Positions 9,751-18,514 of a stretch of 35,699 bases of DNA are shown here, piece by piece. Source of the DNA: an uncultured Eubacterium sp. (GTDB lineage Bacteria; Bacillota; Clostridia; Lachnospirales; Lachnospiraceae). The position numbers and the translations under genes are program-made. Numbering within the stretch: position 1 is the stretch's first letter; the number at the start of each line of letters is the position of its first letter. The stretch covers positions 1-35,699 of the forward strand of contig URAI01000016.1 in the NCBI GenBank assembly GCA_900545725.1, written 5' to 3'. The notes beneath the pieces are model-generated. The model made no database searches. It was not told the DNA's origin and saw nothing but the letters and a program-made list of their open reading frames with translations.

Positions 9751-10374
9751 GTGAAAACAAAAATTAATTTTAAAAGAATAATTGATTTTTTTATGAATAA
9801 ATCGGGGAAAGATACAATAACAATAGTAGTACTTATAGGAGTGCTGCTGCTTGTGATATCACTTCCTATGGGTAAAAGCACAGCTGGCAATAAAAATATT
9901 AAAAGCCAGACGGATAGTCAGGCATATACTGCGGAAGGAAAGTCAGGCGGCAGCAGTGATAGTACATCAGATTCAGCAAGGGCGTATGAGGAATATCTTG
10001 AAAATAAAATTGAATCGCTTTTGTCTAAGGTTGAAGGAGTAGGAAAAACACAGGTTATTGTAAGCGTAAAGAATACAGCAGAGAAAATTATTGCGACAGA
10101 TAGTGATTCATCAGAAGAAAATGTCAGTGAGAATGACAGCACAGGAGGAAGCAGGATTTCGCAAAAAACACAGAGTACATCAGAAAATATAATGTATGAT
10201 ACCTCTGATGGCAATGCACCATTTGTTAAGAGAGAAAATATGCCGGAAATTGAAGGCGTTATCGTAGCAGCACAGGGAGGTGGTGATGGAACTGTTGAAG
10301 CTGATATTACATCAGCCATAGAAGCGCTGCTTGGAGTTGCAGCACATAAAATAAAAGTAATGAAGATGTCATAA
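9751..10374 (+). CDS. spoIIIAG: Stage III sporulation protein AG
   Basis: One helix near residues 21-43 (ITIVVLIGVLLLVISLPMG) anchors an extracytoplasmic ring-building domain, which in Bacillus forms the large SpoIIIAG ring. A long S/D/G/T-rich stretch lies around residues 50-75 and again near 110-145. The conserved segments YLENKIESLLSKVEGVG and PEIEGVIVAAQGG...ALLGVAAHKIKVM are clear. The start is GTG with GGGGGAAG directly upstream. Confidence 0.94.
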   Translation: MKTKINFKRIIDFFMNKSGKDTITIVVLIGVLLLVISLPMGKSTAGNKNIKSQTDSQAYTAEGKSGGSSDSTSDSARAYEEYLENKIESLLSKVEGVGKTQVIVSVKNTAEKIIATDSDSSEENVSENDSTGGSRISQKTQSTSENIMYDTSDGNAPFVKRENMPEIEGVIVAAQGGGDGTVEADITSAIEALLGVAAHKIKVMKMS

Positions 10375-10404
10375 TACACAGGCATCATAAGAATGGAGGT
10401 TAAT

Positions 10405-11016
10405 GTGAAAAAAATTAAAAGAAATCAGGTCGTTATTACAGGTTTTGCGATAATGATAGCTATTGCAGGATACATAAATTACACAGGAAACCTTTCAGAT
10501 ATAATATCAGTTAAAAGCTCATCACAGACTGAAAAGGAAGTATCGGCAACCTCTAATCCGGTCGATGAGGCATCAAATGATATATTAAGTAACGATGCAG
10601 AGCCGGATGAGCAGAGTCTTACCGAGCCGGGAAGTGTTGTGCTTACATCGGGAAATGGTGTGGCATCAGGTGTTATATCGGCGGCAAAACTAAACAGGGA
10701 ACAGATCAGAGCCAAAAATAAAGAGTCACTGATGGACATTATCAATAATTCATCACTTACAGAGGCATCAAAGGCCGAAGCGGTGGCGAAGCTTTCAGCT
10801 ATTACAGAATCCTCTGAAAAAGAAATTGCGGCAGAATTATTGCTTGAAGCCAAAGGCTTTAATGATGTTGTTGTATCATTAACGGATGGAAATGCAGATG
10901 TTGTGGTTAATAAAACACAGCTTACAGACTCACAGAGAGCGCAGATAGAAGATATAATAAAAAGAAAAACAGGTGTAACAGCAGACAAGATTACAATAAA
11001 TGTTTGCAATAATTGA
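10405..11016 (+). CDS. spoIIIAH: Stage III sporulation protein AH
   Basis: Mother-cell membrane protein with a YscJ/FliF-like ring-building domain that docks with SpoIIQ (or its clostridial counterpart) of the forespore. One helix (VVITGFAIMIAIAGYIN) is followed by an acidic/serine-rich linker and the folded domain beginning near NREQIRAKNKESLMDIINN and ending in a typical GVTADKITINV strand. The open frame starts with ATG at 10393, but GGAGGT at 10395-10400 lies inside it and points to the GTG at 10405. It is the last spoIIIA gene; Asp23 follows after about 50 bases. Confidence 0.93.
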   Translation: MKKIKRNQVVITGFAIMIAIAGYINYTGNLSDIISVKSSSQTEKEVSATSNPVDEASNDILSNDAEPDEQSLTEPGSVVLTSGNGVASGVISAAKLNREQIRAKNKESLMDIINNSSLTEASKAEAVAKLSAITESSEKEIAAELLLEAKGFNDVVVSLTDGNADVVVNKTQLTDSQRAQIEDIIKRKTGVTADKITINVCNN

Positions 11017-11069
11017 AATAATTGATTATAATAGTAATAAGTACAAATGGATAATAGGAGGTTCATCTT

Positions 11070-11462
11070 ATGACTAAAGAGTTTGAAGATAGAGGTAACA
11101 CTTATACTATACATGAGAACGTGAATAATATAGGTGAGGTTAAGGTAGCGGATGAGGTCATTGCAATTATTGCAGGACTTGCAGCAACGGAGATTGAAGG
11201 TGTTGCATCTATGGCAGGCAATATAACCAATGAGCTTGTAAGTAAGCTGGGTATGAAGAATCTTTCAAAGGGTGTTAAGATATCAGTTAAGGATGATACA
11301 GTAGCTGTAGCATTAGCACTTAATCTTGAATATGGATATCAGATTCCGGAAGTATCAAAGAAAGTTCAGGAGAAGGTTAAGTCAGCAATTGAGACTATGA
11401 CAGGACTTGAGGTTTCACATGTCAATATCAGAATAGCTGCTGTTAATACAGAGGCAGAATAA
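11070..11462 (+). CDS. Asp23/Gls24 family envelope stress response protein
   Basis: A 130-residue alkaline-shock-type protein. The family signatures are visible: VADEVIAIIAGLAATEIEGVASM near the N-terminus, GVKISVKDDTVAVALALNLEYG in the middle, and a helix with VQEKVKSAIETMTGLEVSHVNIRI at the end. AGGAGG precedes the ATG. In Clostridia an Asp23 gene usually sits between spoIIIAH and nusB, as here. In staphylococci Asp23 is membrane-associated through AmaP; no AmaP is present in the window. Confidence 0.92.
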   Translation: MTKEFEDRGNTYTIHENVNNIGEVKVADEVIAIIAGLAATEIEGVASMAGNITNELVSKLGMKNLSKGVKISVKDDTVAVALALNLEYGYQIPEVSKKVQEKVKSAIETMTGLEVSHVNIRIAAVNTEAE

Positions 11463-11550
11463 GCATAAGACATTTATTATAAGGAATACAGATGGTATTC
11501 ACATTTAATGTGGCTGCCATCTTGTATTTCCTTTTATGACCCGGAATCAT

Positions 11551-11577
11551 AATAACTGGTTTCGAGGTTATTTTTTT
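11551..11577 (+). terminator. Terminator after asp23
   Basis: AATAAC (11551-11556) pairs with GTTATT (11567-11572), followed by a run of seven T (11571-11577). Upstream, a longer imperfect hairpin (about 11482-11525, GGAA..GATGG against CCATC..TTCC) may add to termination. Together they separate the spoIIIA/asp23 unit from nusB. Confidence 0.75.
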
Positions 11578-11605
11578 GTGGATTATGGTGTACATCTGTT
11601 AAAGA

Positions 11606-11635
11606 TTGTATCTGTAATCAGAATACCAATATACT
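11606..11635 (+). promoter_or_regulatory. Candidate sigma-A promoter for the nusB operon
   Basis: TTGTAT (11606-11611) and TATACT (11630-11635) are 18 bases apart, just after the asp23 terminator and about 40 bases before nusB. A small GC hairpin (GCCGC/GCGGC, 11645-11658) lies in the predicted leader close to the ribosome site and could modulate translation. Confidence 0.5.
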
Positions 11636-11673
11636 AATTTTAATGCCGCTTATGCGGCGGAATGGGGATTATA

Positions 11674-12078
11674 ATGACTAGATCTACAATCAGGGAACAT
11701 ATTTTTAAATTATTATTCAGAGTAGAATTTCATGACACTAATGAATTAGATTCGCAGATCCGATTATATATGGAAACACTTCCGTCAATAGATGATGCAG
11801 ACAGAGAGTATATATCAGATAAGACAGGCACTATTGCGGCTTTAATACCTGAACTTGATGAAAAAATTGATTCTGTATCAGAAGGATGGCCGGTAAGCAG
11901 ATTAGGTAAGGCAGAACTTGCTATTATGAGACTTGCAATTTATGAGATATGTTATGATGATGATATTCCTGTAAATGTTGCAATTAATGAAGCTGTAGAG
12001 CTTGCTAAGAAATATGGAGCAGATAATGCACCATCATTTATTAACGGAGTACTTGCAAAGGTTGTAAAGCAGCAGTAG
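11674..12078 (+). CDS. nusB: Transcription antitermination factor NusB
   Basis: All-helical RNA-binding protein that with NusE (S10) joins rRNA antitermination complexes. The family opening TRSTIREHIFKLLFRVEF and the C-terminal string INEAVELAKKYG followed by SFINGVLAKV are clear. An ATG at 11662 also opens the frame, but GGGG at 11664-11667 and the usual MTR- start of NusB favour the ATG at 11674, giving 134 residues. First gene of the nusB-xseA-xseB-ispA-dxs-tlyA-nadK run. Confidence 0.94.
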   Translation: MTRSTIREHIFKLLFRVEFHDTNELDSQIRLYMETLPSIDDADREYISDKTGTIAALIPELDEKIDSVSEGWPVSRLGKAELAIMRLAIYEICYDDDIPVNVAINEAVELAKKYGADNAPSFINGVLAKVVKQQ

Positions 12079-12108
12079 ATTGTACGGAAATGAGGATTGA
12101 GGATTACG

Positions 12109-13308
12109 ATGGCAGGAGTATATTCAGTTGGACAGATTAATTCTTATATTAAAAATATGTTCAGACAGGATTTTGTTCTGAGTCGTATTTCTGTAAAAGG
12201 CGAGATATCCAACTGTAAATATCATACCTCAGGGCATGTATATTTTACCATAAAGGATGAATCGGGAACGTTATCAGCGATTATGTTTGCAAGTCAGGCA
12301 GCTAAGCTTACATTCAGGCTTGAGAATGGGATGCAGGTTATAGTTACCGGACGTATAGATGTATACGAGCGTGATGGCAGATATCAGTTATATGCATCCG
12401 GGATAAAACAGGATGGACTGGGTGATTTATATATACGTTTTGAACAGTTGAAGCGTGAATATGAACAGATGGGATATTTTGCTAATGAATATAAACGGCA
12501 TATTCCATTATTTTCTAAAAAAATAGGAATAGTTACGGCTTCTACAGGGGCTGCAATCCATGATATTATGAATATCGCCTACAGACGTAACCCATATGTA
12601 TCACTTATTTTATATCCGGCTCTTGTTCAGGGAGATAATGCGAAGTATAGTATTGTAAAAGGTATTGAAACACTTGATAAGATGGGACTGGATGTCATTA
12701 TTGCAGGCAGAGGTGGAGGTTCAATAGAGGATTTGTGGGCATTTAATGAGCCAATGGTCGTAGAGGCGGTATTTGATGCACAGACACCCATAATATCTGC
12801 TGTAGGACATGAAACTGATTTTACGATAACTGATTTTGTTGCGGATTTGAGAGCGCCTACTCCGTCAGCGGCAGCTGAGCTTGCGGTTGCGGATATAAGT
12901 CTTATAGAACAGAAAATTATGGCATATAATGAAGCACTTAATTCTTCGCTTATGGGAATAATTGACGGGAAAAGGAATTATCTTGATAAGTGTGAATTAA
13001 AGCTTAGATTCTTAAGTCCGTTTAATCAGTTAGATGAGAACAGACAAAGACTTATGGGTATAGAAGATTCACTTAATAATATTATAATGAATAAATATAA
13101 AGATGCACGCCACAGACTTCAGATATATGCATCAAGGCTGCAGGAAGCATCGCCTCTTACAAGATTATCGGCAGGATATGCTTATGTTCAGAATGAGAAT
13201 GGAGAAAAGGTATCTTCTGTCAGAAAGCTTAAGCGTGGAGATAAGCTTAAAGTACAGTTTAAGGATGGATATGCCGATACCAGTGTAGATTCTGTTACAA
13301 CTGACTAA
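12109..13308 (+). CDS. xseA: Exodeoxyribonuclease VII large subunit
   Basis: Catalytic subunit of the ATP-independent single-strand DNA exonuclease VII. The N-terminal OB-fold (VGQINSYIKNMF, then ISNCKYHTSGHVYFTIKD) is followed by the catalytic core with GIVTASTGAAIHDI, IIAGRGGGSIEDLWAFN, and SAVGHETDFTITDFVADLRA then PTPSAAAE, the family signature. A coiled-coil region and a small C-terminal beta segment that binds XseB follow. The frame opens at a TTG (12097), but GAGG with 6-7 bases spacing supports the ATG at 12109 (399 residues). Confidence 0.96.
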   Translation: MAGVYSVGQINSYIKNMFRQDFVLSRISVKGEISNCKYHTSGHVYFTIKDESGTLSAIMFASQAAKLTFRLENGMQVIVTGRIDVYERDGRYQLYASGIKQDGLGDLYIRFEQLKREYEQMGYFANEYKRHIPLFSKKIGIVTASTGAAIHDIMNIAYRRNPYVSLILYPALVQGDNAKYSIVKGIETLDKMGLDVIIAGRGGGSIEDLWAFNEPMVVEAVFDAQTPIISAVGHETDFTITDFVADLRAPTPSAAAELAVADISLIEQKIMAYNEALNSSLMGIIDGKRNYLDKCELKLRFLSPFNQLDENRQRLMGIEDSLNNIIMNKYKDARHRLQIYASRLQEASPLTRLSAGYAYVQNENGEKVSSVRKLKRGDKLKVQFKDGYADTSVDSVTTD

Positions 13309-13489
13309 TAATTATATACCGGATTATAACATACGGTATAATTTTAGATTTTGAACATTTCAGGTGTTTAGCAGGACAACAGGAATACTGGTATATATTG
13401 GTGCTTTAATAGCAATAATAGTATTATACACATATATTAGAATATTATGGAATGAAAATAATATTATCGTAAGAAATGGAGAGATATAT

Positions 13490-13699
13490 ATGGCTAAGGG
13501 ACAGACTCTTGAACAGTCATTTGAAAAACTGGAGGAGATATTGGAAAGGCTCGGACAGCCTGATATATCATTAGATGAGTCACTTAAGGTATATAATGAA
13601 GGGATAAAGCTTGTCAGGAACTGCAGCCAGCAGCTTGATAAGGTTGAAAAACAGATTATTATATTAAATGATGGAGAAGGTGGACAGGATGAACTATAA
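13490..13699 (+). CDS. xseB: Exodeoxyribonuclease VII small subunit
   Basis: Small helical regulatory subunit (69 residues) that coats XseA. The sequence MAKGQTLEQSFEKLEEILERL is the classic family start and has GGAG about 8 bases upstream. An in-frame extension reaching back to GTG 13364 encodes a hydrophobic helix and is very unlikely to be part of XseB. Its end overlaps ispA by 11 bases. Confidence 0.93.
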   Translation: MAKGQTLEQSFEKLEEILERLGQPDISLDESLKVYNEGIKLVRNCSQQLDKVEKQIIILNDGEGGQDEL

Positions 13700-14582
13700 T
13701 GAACAGCTTAAGCTCAAAGTAGAAGATATTAACAGAGTTATCAGGGAGTATCTTCCAAAAGAAGAGGGTATGCAGCATAGAGTTATTGAGGCTGCCAATT
13801 ATAGTGTTGAAGCAGGTGGAAAAAGGGTGAGACCACTTATAATGCTTGAAACTTATAAATTATTTGGCGGAGATAATGAAAGTGAAGTGTATCCGTTTAT
13901 GGCAGCACTTGAATGTATACATTCATATTCGCTTGTGCATGATGACCTTCCTGCGATGGATAATGACGATTACCGTAGAGGAAGACTTACAACACATAAA
14001 AAGTATGGTGAGGATTTTGGAATCCTTGCAGGGGATGCTTTATTAAATTATGCATATGAGATAATGTTATCATCAATTACTAAGCTTACAGCAGATAAAG
14101 TAGTTAAGGCAGTAAGGGCTGCGCAGATTATTGCATATAAAGCAGGAATATATGGCATGGTAGGCGGACAGTCTTTAGATGTATGGCTTACTGATAAATC
14201 TATGGATGATAAGCAGTTGGATTTTATATTTAATCTTAAGACAGGAGCGCTTATTGAGGCGGCATTTATGGCAGGAGCAGTTCTTGCGGGAGCGGATGAA
14301 AGCGCAGTTGCTGATATTGAGAAAGCAGGTAATAAGGTCGGCGTGGCATTTCAGATAAAGGATGATATTCTTGATGTTACAAGTACGCAGGAAAAGTTAG
14401 GTAAGCCGGTATTTAGTGATGAGAAGAATAATAAGACTACATATGTTACTTTATATGGAATGGATAAGGCTGACAGGGATGTAGAAGCTTTATCAAAAGA
14501 AGCTGTGGATATAATTAATAAATACGGAAATAATGATTTTCTTGTCAGTCTTATATTAAAGCTGATTAACAGAGAAAAGTAG
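13689..14582 (+). CDS. ispA: Polyprenyl synthetase (farnesyl diphosphate synthase type)
   Basis: Head-to-tail prenyltransferase joining isopentenyl and allylic diphosphates, normally giving farnesyl diphosphate for undecaprenyl and other isoprenoids. The first aspartate-rich motif DDLPAMDNDD starts near residue 85 and the second, KDDILDV, near residue 225; the bulky residues before DDxxD and the GGKRVRP motif near the N-terminus match the bacterial FPP synthase class. Start at 13689 is chosen because AGAAGG lies 8 bases upstream; two ATGs at 13668 and 13671 are alternatives. It stands directly before dxs, which makes the precursor. Confidence 0.93.
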   Translation: MNYNEQLKLKVEDINRVIREYLPKEEGMQHRVIEAANYSVEAGGKRVRPLIMLETYKLFGGDNESEVYPFMAALECIHSYSLVHDDLPAMDNDDYRRGRLTTHKKYGEDFGILAGDALLNYAYEIMLSSITKLTADKVVKAVRAAQIIAYKAGIYGMVGGQSLDVWLTDKSMDDKQLDFIFNLKTGALIEAAFMAGAVLAGADESAVADIEKAGNKVGVAFQIKDDILDVTSTQEKLGKPVFSDEKNNKTTYVTLYGMDKADRDVEALSKEAVDIINKYGNNDFLVSLILKLINREK

Positions 14583-14618
14583 AGTTGTTACCGGTTAATA
14601 GAAAGGCAAGTCTATTAT

Positions 14619-16493
14619 ATGATACTTGAAAAGATTAATAAGCCGAATGACATAAAGAAACTGGATCCGATAGAATATAACCAGCTTGCAGAAGAAATCA
14701 GACAGTTTCTGATTAAAAAGATTAGTGTTACAGGGGGACATCTGGCCTCTAATCTTGGTGTTGTTGAGCTGACTATGGCACTCCATATAGTATTTAATCT
14801 TCCACAGGACAAGCTTATATGGGATGTCGGTCATCAGTCATATACTCACAAGATACTTACAGGACGTAAGAATCAGTTTGACCAGCTTCGTAAGTTCGGA
14901 GGAATGAGTGGATTTCCTAAGAGAAATGAAAGTGATTATGATGCATTTGATACAGGACACAGTTCAACTTCAATTTCTGCAGGGCTTGGTTATGCATTTG
15001 CAAGGGAAGCCCAGAAGGAATGTTATAATGTTGTATCGGTTATCGGTGACGGAGCATTAACAGGTGGGATGGCATATGAAGCTCTCAACAATGCATCATC
15101 ACTTAAAGGTAATTTTATAATTGTTCTTAATGATAACAATATGTCTATTTCGGAAAATGTAGGTGGGGTTTCAAAGATGCTTGGAGAAGTCCGTGCATCT
15201 GATTCATATTATGATTTTAAAGAGGGTATTGCGAATACATTGTATAAGCTGCCAAAGGGTGAAACAATAGTTGAAAATCTTAAAAAGACAAAGTCAAGCC
15301 TTAAGCAGTTTATTATTCCTAACCAGATGTTTGAGAGTATGGGAATTACTTATCTTGGACCTGTAGATGGACATGATATACACAAGCTTATCAAGATATT
15401 TAAGGTTGCAAAGCGTATTGACCATGCAGTGCTTGTTCATGTGGTTACACAAAAGGGACGTGGATATAAGCCGGCAGAGAGAAATCCTAGTAAATTCCAC
15501 GGAATTGCGCCATTTGATATTAAGACAGGTGAAGTTATAGCAAAATCACAGTCTAAGACATATTCGGATGTGTTTAGTGATGCTATATGTTCTCTGGCTA
15601 AAAAAGATAAAAAGATTGCTGCAATAACGGCGGCAATGCCGGGAGGAACAGGACTTGCAAAGTTCTCCAGATGGTTTCCGGAAAGATTCTATGATGTGGG
15701 AATTGCAGAAGCCCATGCGGTTACGTTTTCTGCTGGATTGGCAGCGGGCGGCTTAAAACCTGTTTTTGCCGTATATTCTTCATTTTTACAAAGAGCCTAT
15801 GACCAGATACTGCATGATGTATGTATACAGCAGTTACATGTTGTATTTGCAATTGACAGGGCAGGACTTGTTGGAAGTGATGGTGAGACACATCAGGGAA
15901 TATTTGATTTATCATTTTTATCATCAATACCTAACATGACTATATTTGCACCAAAGAATGCATGGGAGCTTAAAATAGGTCTGGAATTTGGACTTGAAAG
16001 TTATGAGGGACCATTTGCAATAAGATATCCAAGGGGAAATGCTGTTATGGATTTTGAGGAATTTAAGCAGCCTGTACAGCTTGGAGAAGCAGAGGTTATG
16101 TATAAGGAGAGCCAGATTGCAATTATTGCTGTAGGCAATATGGTTAAGACGGCGGATATTGTAAGAAAGAATCTTAAAAAACGGGGATATAATGTAACAC
16201 TAATTAATGCACGTTTTGTAAAACCATTTGATACGAATATAATATTTAAGTGTCAAAATGAGCATAAGCTTCTTGTTACAATGGAGGAGAATGTTCTTAC
16301 AGGCGGATTTGGCGAGATGGTAAGCCAGTTTGTACTTGAACATAATTATGATATACATGTACAGAATATTACACTTCCGGATGATTATATTGAGCATGGA
16401 AGTGTTGATATTTTAAAATGTGAAGCGGGTATAGATGAGGATAGCGTAACTGACAGGATTGATTCATATTATAAAGAGCTTGAAAGATTTTAA
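14619..16493 (+). CDS. dxs: 1-deoxy-D-xylulose-5-phosphate synthase
   Basis: Thiamine-diphosphate enzyme that condenses pyruvate with glyceraldehyde 3-phosphate, the first step of the MEP isoprenoid route. Visible features include DVGHQSYTHKILTGR, the TPP/Mg site GDGALTGGMAYEALNN near residue 142, the LNDNNMSIS segment, and the transketolase-like DRAGLVGSDGETHQG near residue 413. The length of 624 is normal. AAAGG is about 14 bases before the ATG. It follows ispA by 36 bases. Confidence 0.97.
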   Translation: MILEKINKPNDIKKLDPIEYNQLAEEIRQFLIKKISVTGGHLASNLGVVELTMALHIVFNLPQDKLIWDVGHQSYTHKILTGRKNQFDQLRKFGGMSGFPKRNESDYDAFDTGHSSTSISAGLGYAFAREAQKECYNVVSVIGDGALTGGMAYEALNNASSLKGNFIIVLNDNNMSISENVGGVSKMLGEVRASDSYYDFKEGIANTLYKLPKGETIVENLKKTKSSLKQFIIPNQMFESMGITYLGPVDGHDIHKLIKIFKVAKRIDHAVLVHVVTQKGRGYKPAERNPSKFHGIAPFDIKTGEVIAKSQSKTYSDVFSDAICSLAKKDKKIAAITAAMPGGTGLAKFSRWFPERFYDVGIAEAHAVTFSAGLAAGGLKPVFAVYSSFLQRAYDQILHDVCIQQLHVVFAIDRAGLVGSDGETHQGIFDLSFLSSIPNMTIFAPKNAWELKIGLEFGLESYEGPFAIRYPRGNAVMDFEEFKQPVQLGEAEVMYKESQIAIIAVGNMVKTADIVRKNLKKRGYNVTLINARFVKPFDTNIIFKCQNEHKLLVTMEENVLTGGFGEMVSQFVLEHNYDIHVQNITLPDDYIEHGSVDILKCEAGIDEDSVTDRIDSYYKELERF

Positions 16494-16504
16494 TGTATAT
16501 AAAA

Positions 16505-16553
16505 ATGTGTAATTGAAAATAGATTGAATTATCATTAATAGTAAATTACGCAT
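16505..16553 (+). repeat. Inverted repeat between dxs and tlyA
   Basis: ATGTGTAATT (16505-16514) and AATTACGCAT (16544-16553) form 10 pairs with one wobble around a 29-nt loop. No U-run follows, so it is not a typical terminator. It may be an operator or an mRNA-stabilising stem inside the operon. Confidence 0.35.
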
Positions 16554-16609
16554 GTATAGTATGGATATTGGTTATTATTTGAAATAAAAATACAGGAAAG
16601 GCTGAAACA

Positions 16610-17416
16610 TTGAGTAAAGAAAGATTAGACGTTCTGCTTGTCAGCAGAGGACTTGCAGAATCAAGAGAAAAGGCAAAAGCTATAATAATGTCTGGCAACG
16701 TATATGTTGATGGACAGAAGGAAGATAAGGCAGGAACCAGTTTTAATGATAAAGTTAATATTGAAGTCAGGGGTAATACACTTAAATATGTAAGCAGGGG
16801 AGGCCTGAAGCTTGAAAAGGCTATGGCTAATTTTGATGTCACACTTGAAGGAAAAATATGCATGGATGTGGGTTCTTCAACAGGTGGATTTACTGACTGT
16901 ATGCTTCAAAATGGAGCTGTCAGGGTATATGCTGTTGACGTAGGACATGGACAGCTTGCATGGAAGCTTAGAAATGATGAGCGTGTTGTATGCATGGAAA
17001 AGACTAACATAAGATATGTAACTCCTGATGATATACCGGATAAGATACAATTTTCCAGCATAGATGTATCATTTATATCACTTACTAAAGTATTAGGTCC
17101 TGTAAAGGAGCTTTTATCAGATGATGGACAGATTGTCTGTCTTATCAAGCCACAGTTCGAGGCAGGACGTGAAAAGGTTGGAAAACATGGCGTAGTTAGA
17201 GATAAGGCTGTACATCTTGAGGTTATCAATAAAGTTATAGAATATGCTGTTTCTATTGGATTTGAAGTGCTTAATCTGGAATTTTCACCTGTAAAGGGAC
17301 CGGAGGGGAATATAGAATATCTTCTCCATTTGCAGAAGCATACAGAGGGCATATATGAACATATACCATTTGTGCCACAGAATATAGTGGAAAAAGCACA
17401 TGAAACACTTGATTAA
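16610..17416 (+). CDS. tlyA: TlyA family rRNA 2'-O-methyltransferase
   Basis: An S4 RNA-binding domain (RLDVLLVSRGLAESREKAK, residues 3-65) is followed by an FtsJ/RrmJ-type SAM-dependent methyltransferase with motif I DVGSSTGGFTDCML near residue 85 and later DVSFISLTKV and LIKPQFEAGRE. TlyA in mycobacteria methylates 16S and 23S rRNA; many Firmicutes members are annotated as hemolysin-like but are best taken as rRNA methyltransferases. The start is TTG, with AGGAAAGG 8 bases upstream. It lies 12 bases before nadK. Confidence 0.93.
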   Translation: MSKERLDVLLVSRGLAESREKAKAIIMSGNVYVDGQKEDKAGTSFNDKVNIEVRGNTLKYVSRGGLKLEKAMANFDVTLEGKICMDVGSSTGGFTDCMLQNGAVRVYAVDVGHGQLAWKLRNDERVVCMEKTNIRYVTPDDIPDKIQFSSIDVSFISLTKVLGPVKELLSDDGQIVCLIKPQFEAGREKVGKHGVVRDKAVHLEVINKVIEYAVSIGFEVLNLEFSPVKGPEGNIEYLLHLQKHTEGIYEHIPFVPQNIVEKAHETLD

Positions 17417-17428
17417 GAGGATTAGATA

Positions 17429-18286
17429 ATGAGCTTTAACAATTATTATATTATAGCTAATAAGAATAAAGACCCGGAACATCAAATGACTAACCGCATT
17501 ATGGGATTTCTTAAAGATATGGGAAAGCAATGTGGCTGTCAGGATATTGATGAGGATACAGATGGCACACAGTACCGATATACCAATGCCGATATTGTTC
17601 CGGAGAATACCGATTGTGTAATTGTACTCGGAGGAGATGGAACACTGCTTCAGGCGGCAAGAGATCTTATTGACAGGGAACTTCCGCTGCTTGGTGTGAA
17701 TATCGGTACGTTAGGATTTCTTACAGATACCGATATGGATAATGTTAAAGAAACACTATGCCAGATTGATGAGGGCAGATTTGAGATTGACAGCAGAATG
17801 ATGCTTGACGGATATGTATATAGGAATAATGAACTTATTTATCAGAATACAGCGCTTAATGATGTCGTTATTAACAGAAGAGGAATACTTAGTGTTATTG
17901 ATTTTGATGTGTGTGTTAATGACGAATATCTTAATTCATATTCGGCAGATGGTGTTATAATATCTACTGCAACGGGGTCTACGGCATATAGTCTTTCGGC
18001 TGGCGGACCTATTGTACAGCCGAATGCGCAGCTTCTTATGCTTACACCTATATGTCCTCATACACTTAACAAAAGAAGTATTATATTTGGTGCTGATGAT
18101 GAGATAAGCATACAGATAGGAGATAATAAAAAGCTTAAAGAAGAAAGGGTGGCAACTTTTGATGGTGAAATGTTCTGTCATATGATATCCGGAGACAGAA
18201 TTGTTATTAAAAGATCAGATAAGAAGACAAGACTTATAAAGACTAATAAATTGAGTTTCTTACAAAGAATAAGGACGAAGATGTAA
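17429..18286 (+). CDS. nadK: NAD kinase
   Basis: Makes NADP from NAD with ATP (or polyphosphate). The nucleotide-binding GGDGTLLQAARDL begins near residue 68, the LGVNIGTLGFLTD segment follows, and ATGSTAYSLSAGGPIV plus PICPHTLNKRSIIF complete the family pattern. 285 residues is normal. GAGGATTA precedes the ATG. Confidence 0.96.
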   Translation: MSFNNYYIIANKNKDPEHQMTNRIMGFLKDMGKQCGCQDIDEDTDGTQYRYTNADIVPENTDCVIVLGGDGTLLQAARDLIDRELPLLGVNIGTLGFLTDTDMDNVKETLCQIDEGRFEIDSRMMLDGYVYRNNELIYQNTALNDVVINRRGILSVIDFDVCVNDEYLNSYSADGVIISTATGSTAYSLSAGGPIVQPNAQLLMLTPICPHTLNKRSIIFGADDEISIQIGDNKKLKEERVATFDGEMFCHMISGDRIVIKRSDKKTRLIKTNKLSFLQRIRTKM

Positions 18287-18339
18287 ACCGGCCTTTCATA
18301 GTTTTTTGCAAATGTCATAAAGCAGTAATTAAGGGAGTG

Positions 18340-18366
18340 ATAACTATTGATGGTTATGCGTTTTTT
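18340..18366 (+). terminator. First hairpin/T-tract unit after nadK
   Basis: ATAAC (18340-18344) pairs with GTTAT (18353-18357), followed by GCG and six T (18361-18366). The stem is short and AU-only, so termination alone may be weak. It is partly repeated about 64 bases downstream. Confidence 0.5.
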
Positions 18367-18405
18367 GAGAGGCTGTATATAAGGGATTGATAAGGCAGAG
18401 AGTGA

Positions 18406-18431
18406 TAACTCTGATAGTTAGTGTGTTTTTT
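18406..18431 (+). terminator. Second hairpin/T-tract unit before argR
   Basis: TAACT (18406-18410) pairs with AGTTA (18416-18420), then GTGTG and six T (18426-18431). Together with 18340-18366 it looks like a duplicated terminator insulating argR from nadK readthrough. Confidence 0.5.
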
Positions 18432-18441
18432 CTCAGCATAG

Positions 18442-18470
18442 TTGCTATGGAATGAGGATTAGTGTATAAT
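18442..18470 (+). promoter_or_regulatory. Sigma-A promoter of argR
   Basis: TTGCTA (18442-18447) and TATAAT (18465-18470) with exactly 17 bases between. The spacer contains the recurrent AATGAGGATTAGTG string seen twice elsewhere in the window. Confidence 0.75.
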
Positions 18471-18483
18471 TATAACAAATGAC

Positions 18484-18497
18484 TGAATAAAAATTAT
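18484..18497 (+). promoter_or_regulatory. ARG-box-like operator upstream of argR
   Basis: TGAATAAAAATTAT matches the established ARG box (TGAATWWWWATTCA) in 12 of 14 positions. It lies between the -10 element and the ribosome site, where ArgR binding would block its own transcription. Confidence 0.6.
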
Positions 18498-18514
18498 TAA
18501 TCAGGGGTGAAGCA

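Noticed and set aside
13364..13699. Membrane-anchored, 111-residue XseB
   Set aside because: The classic XseB start with a ribosome site is at 13490; the extension is more likely non-coding.
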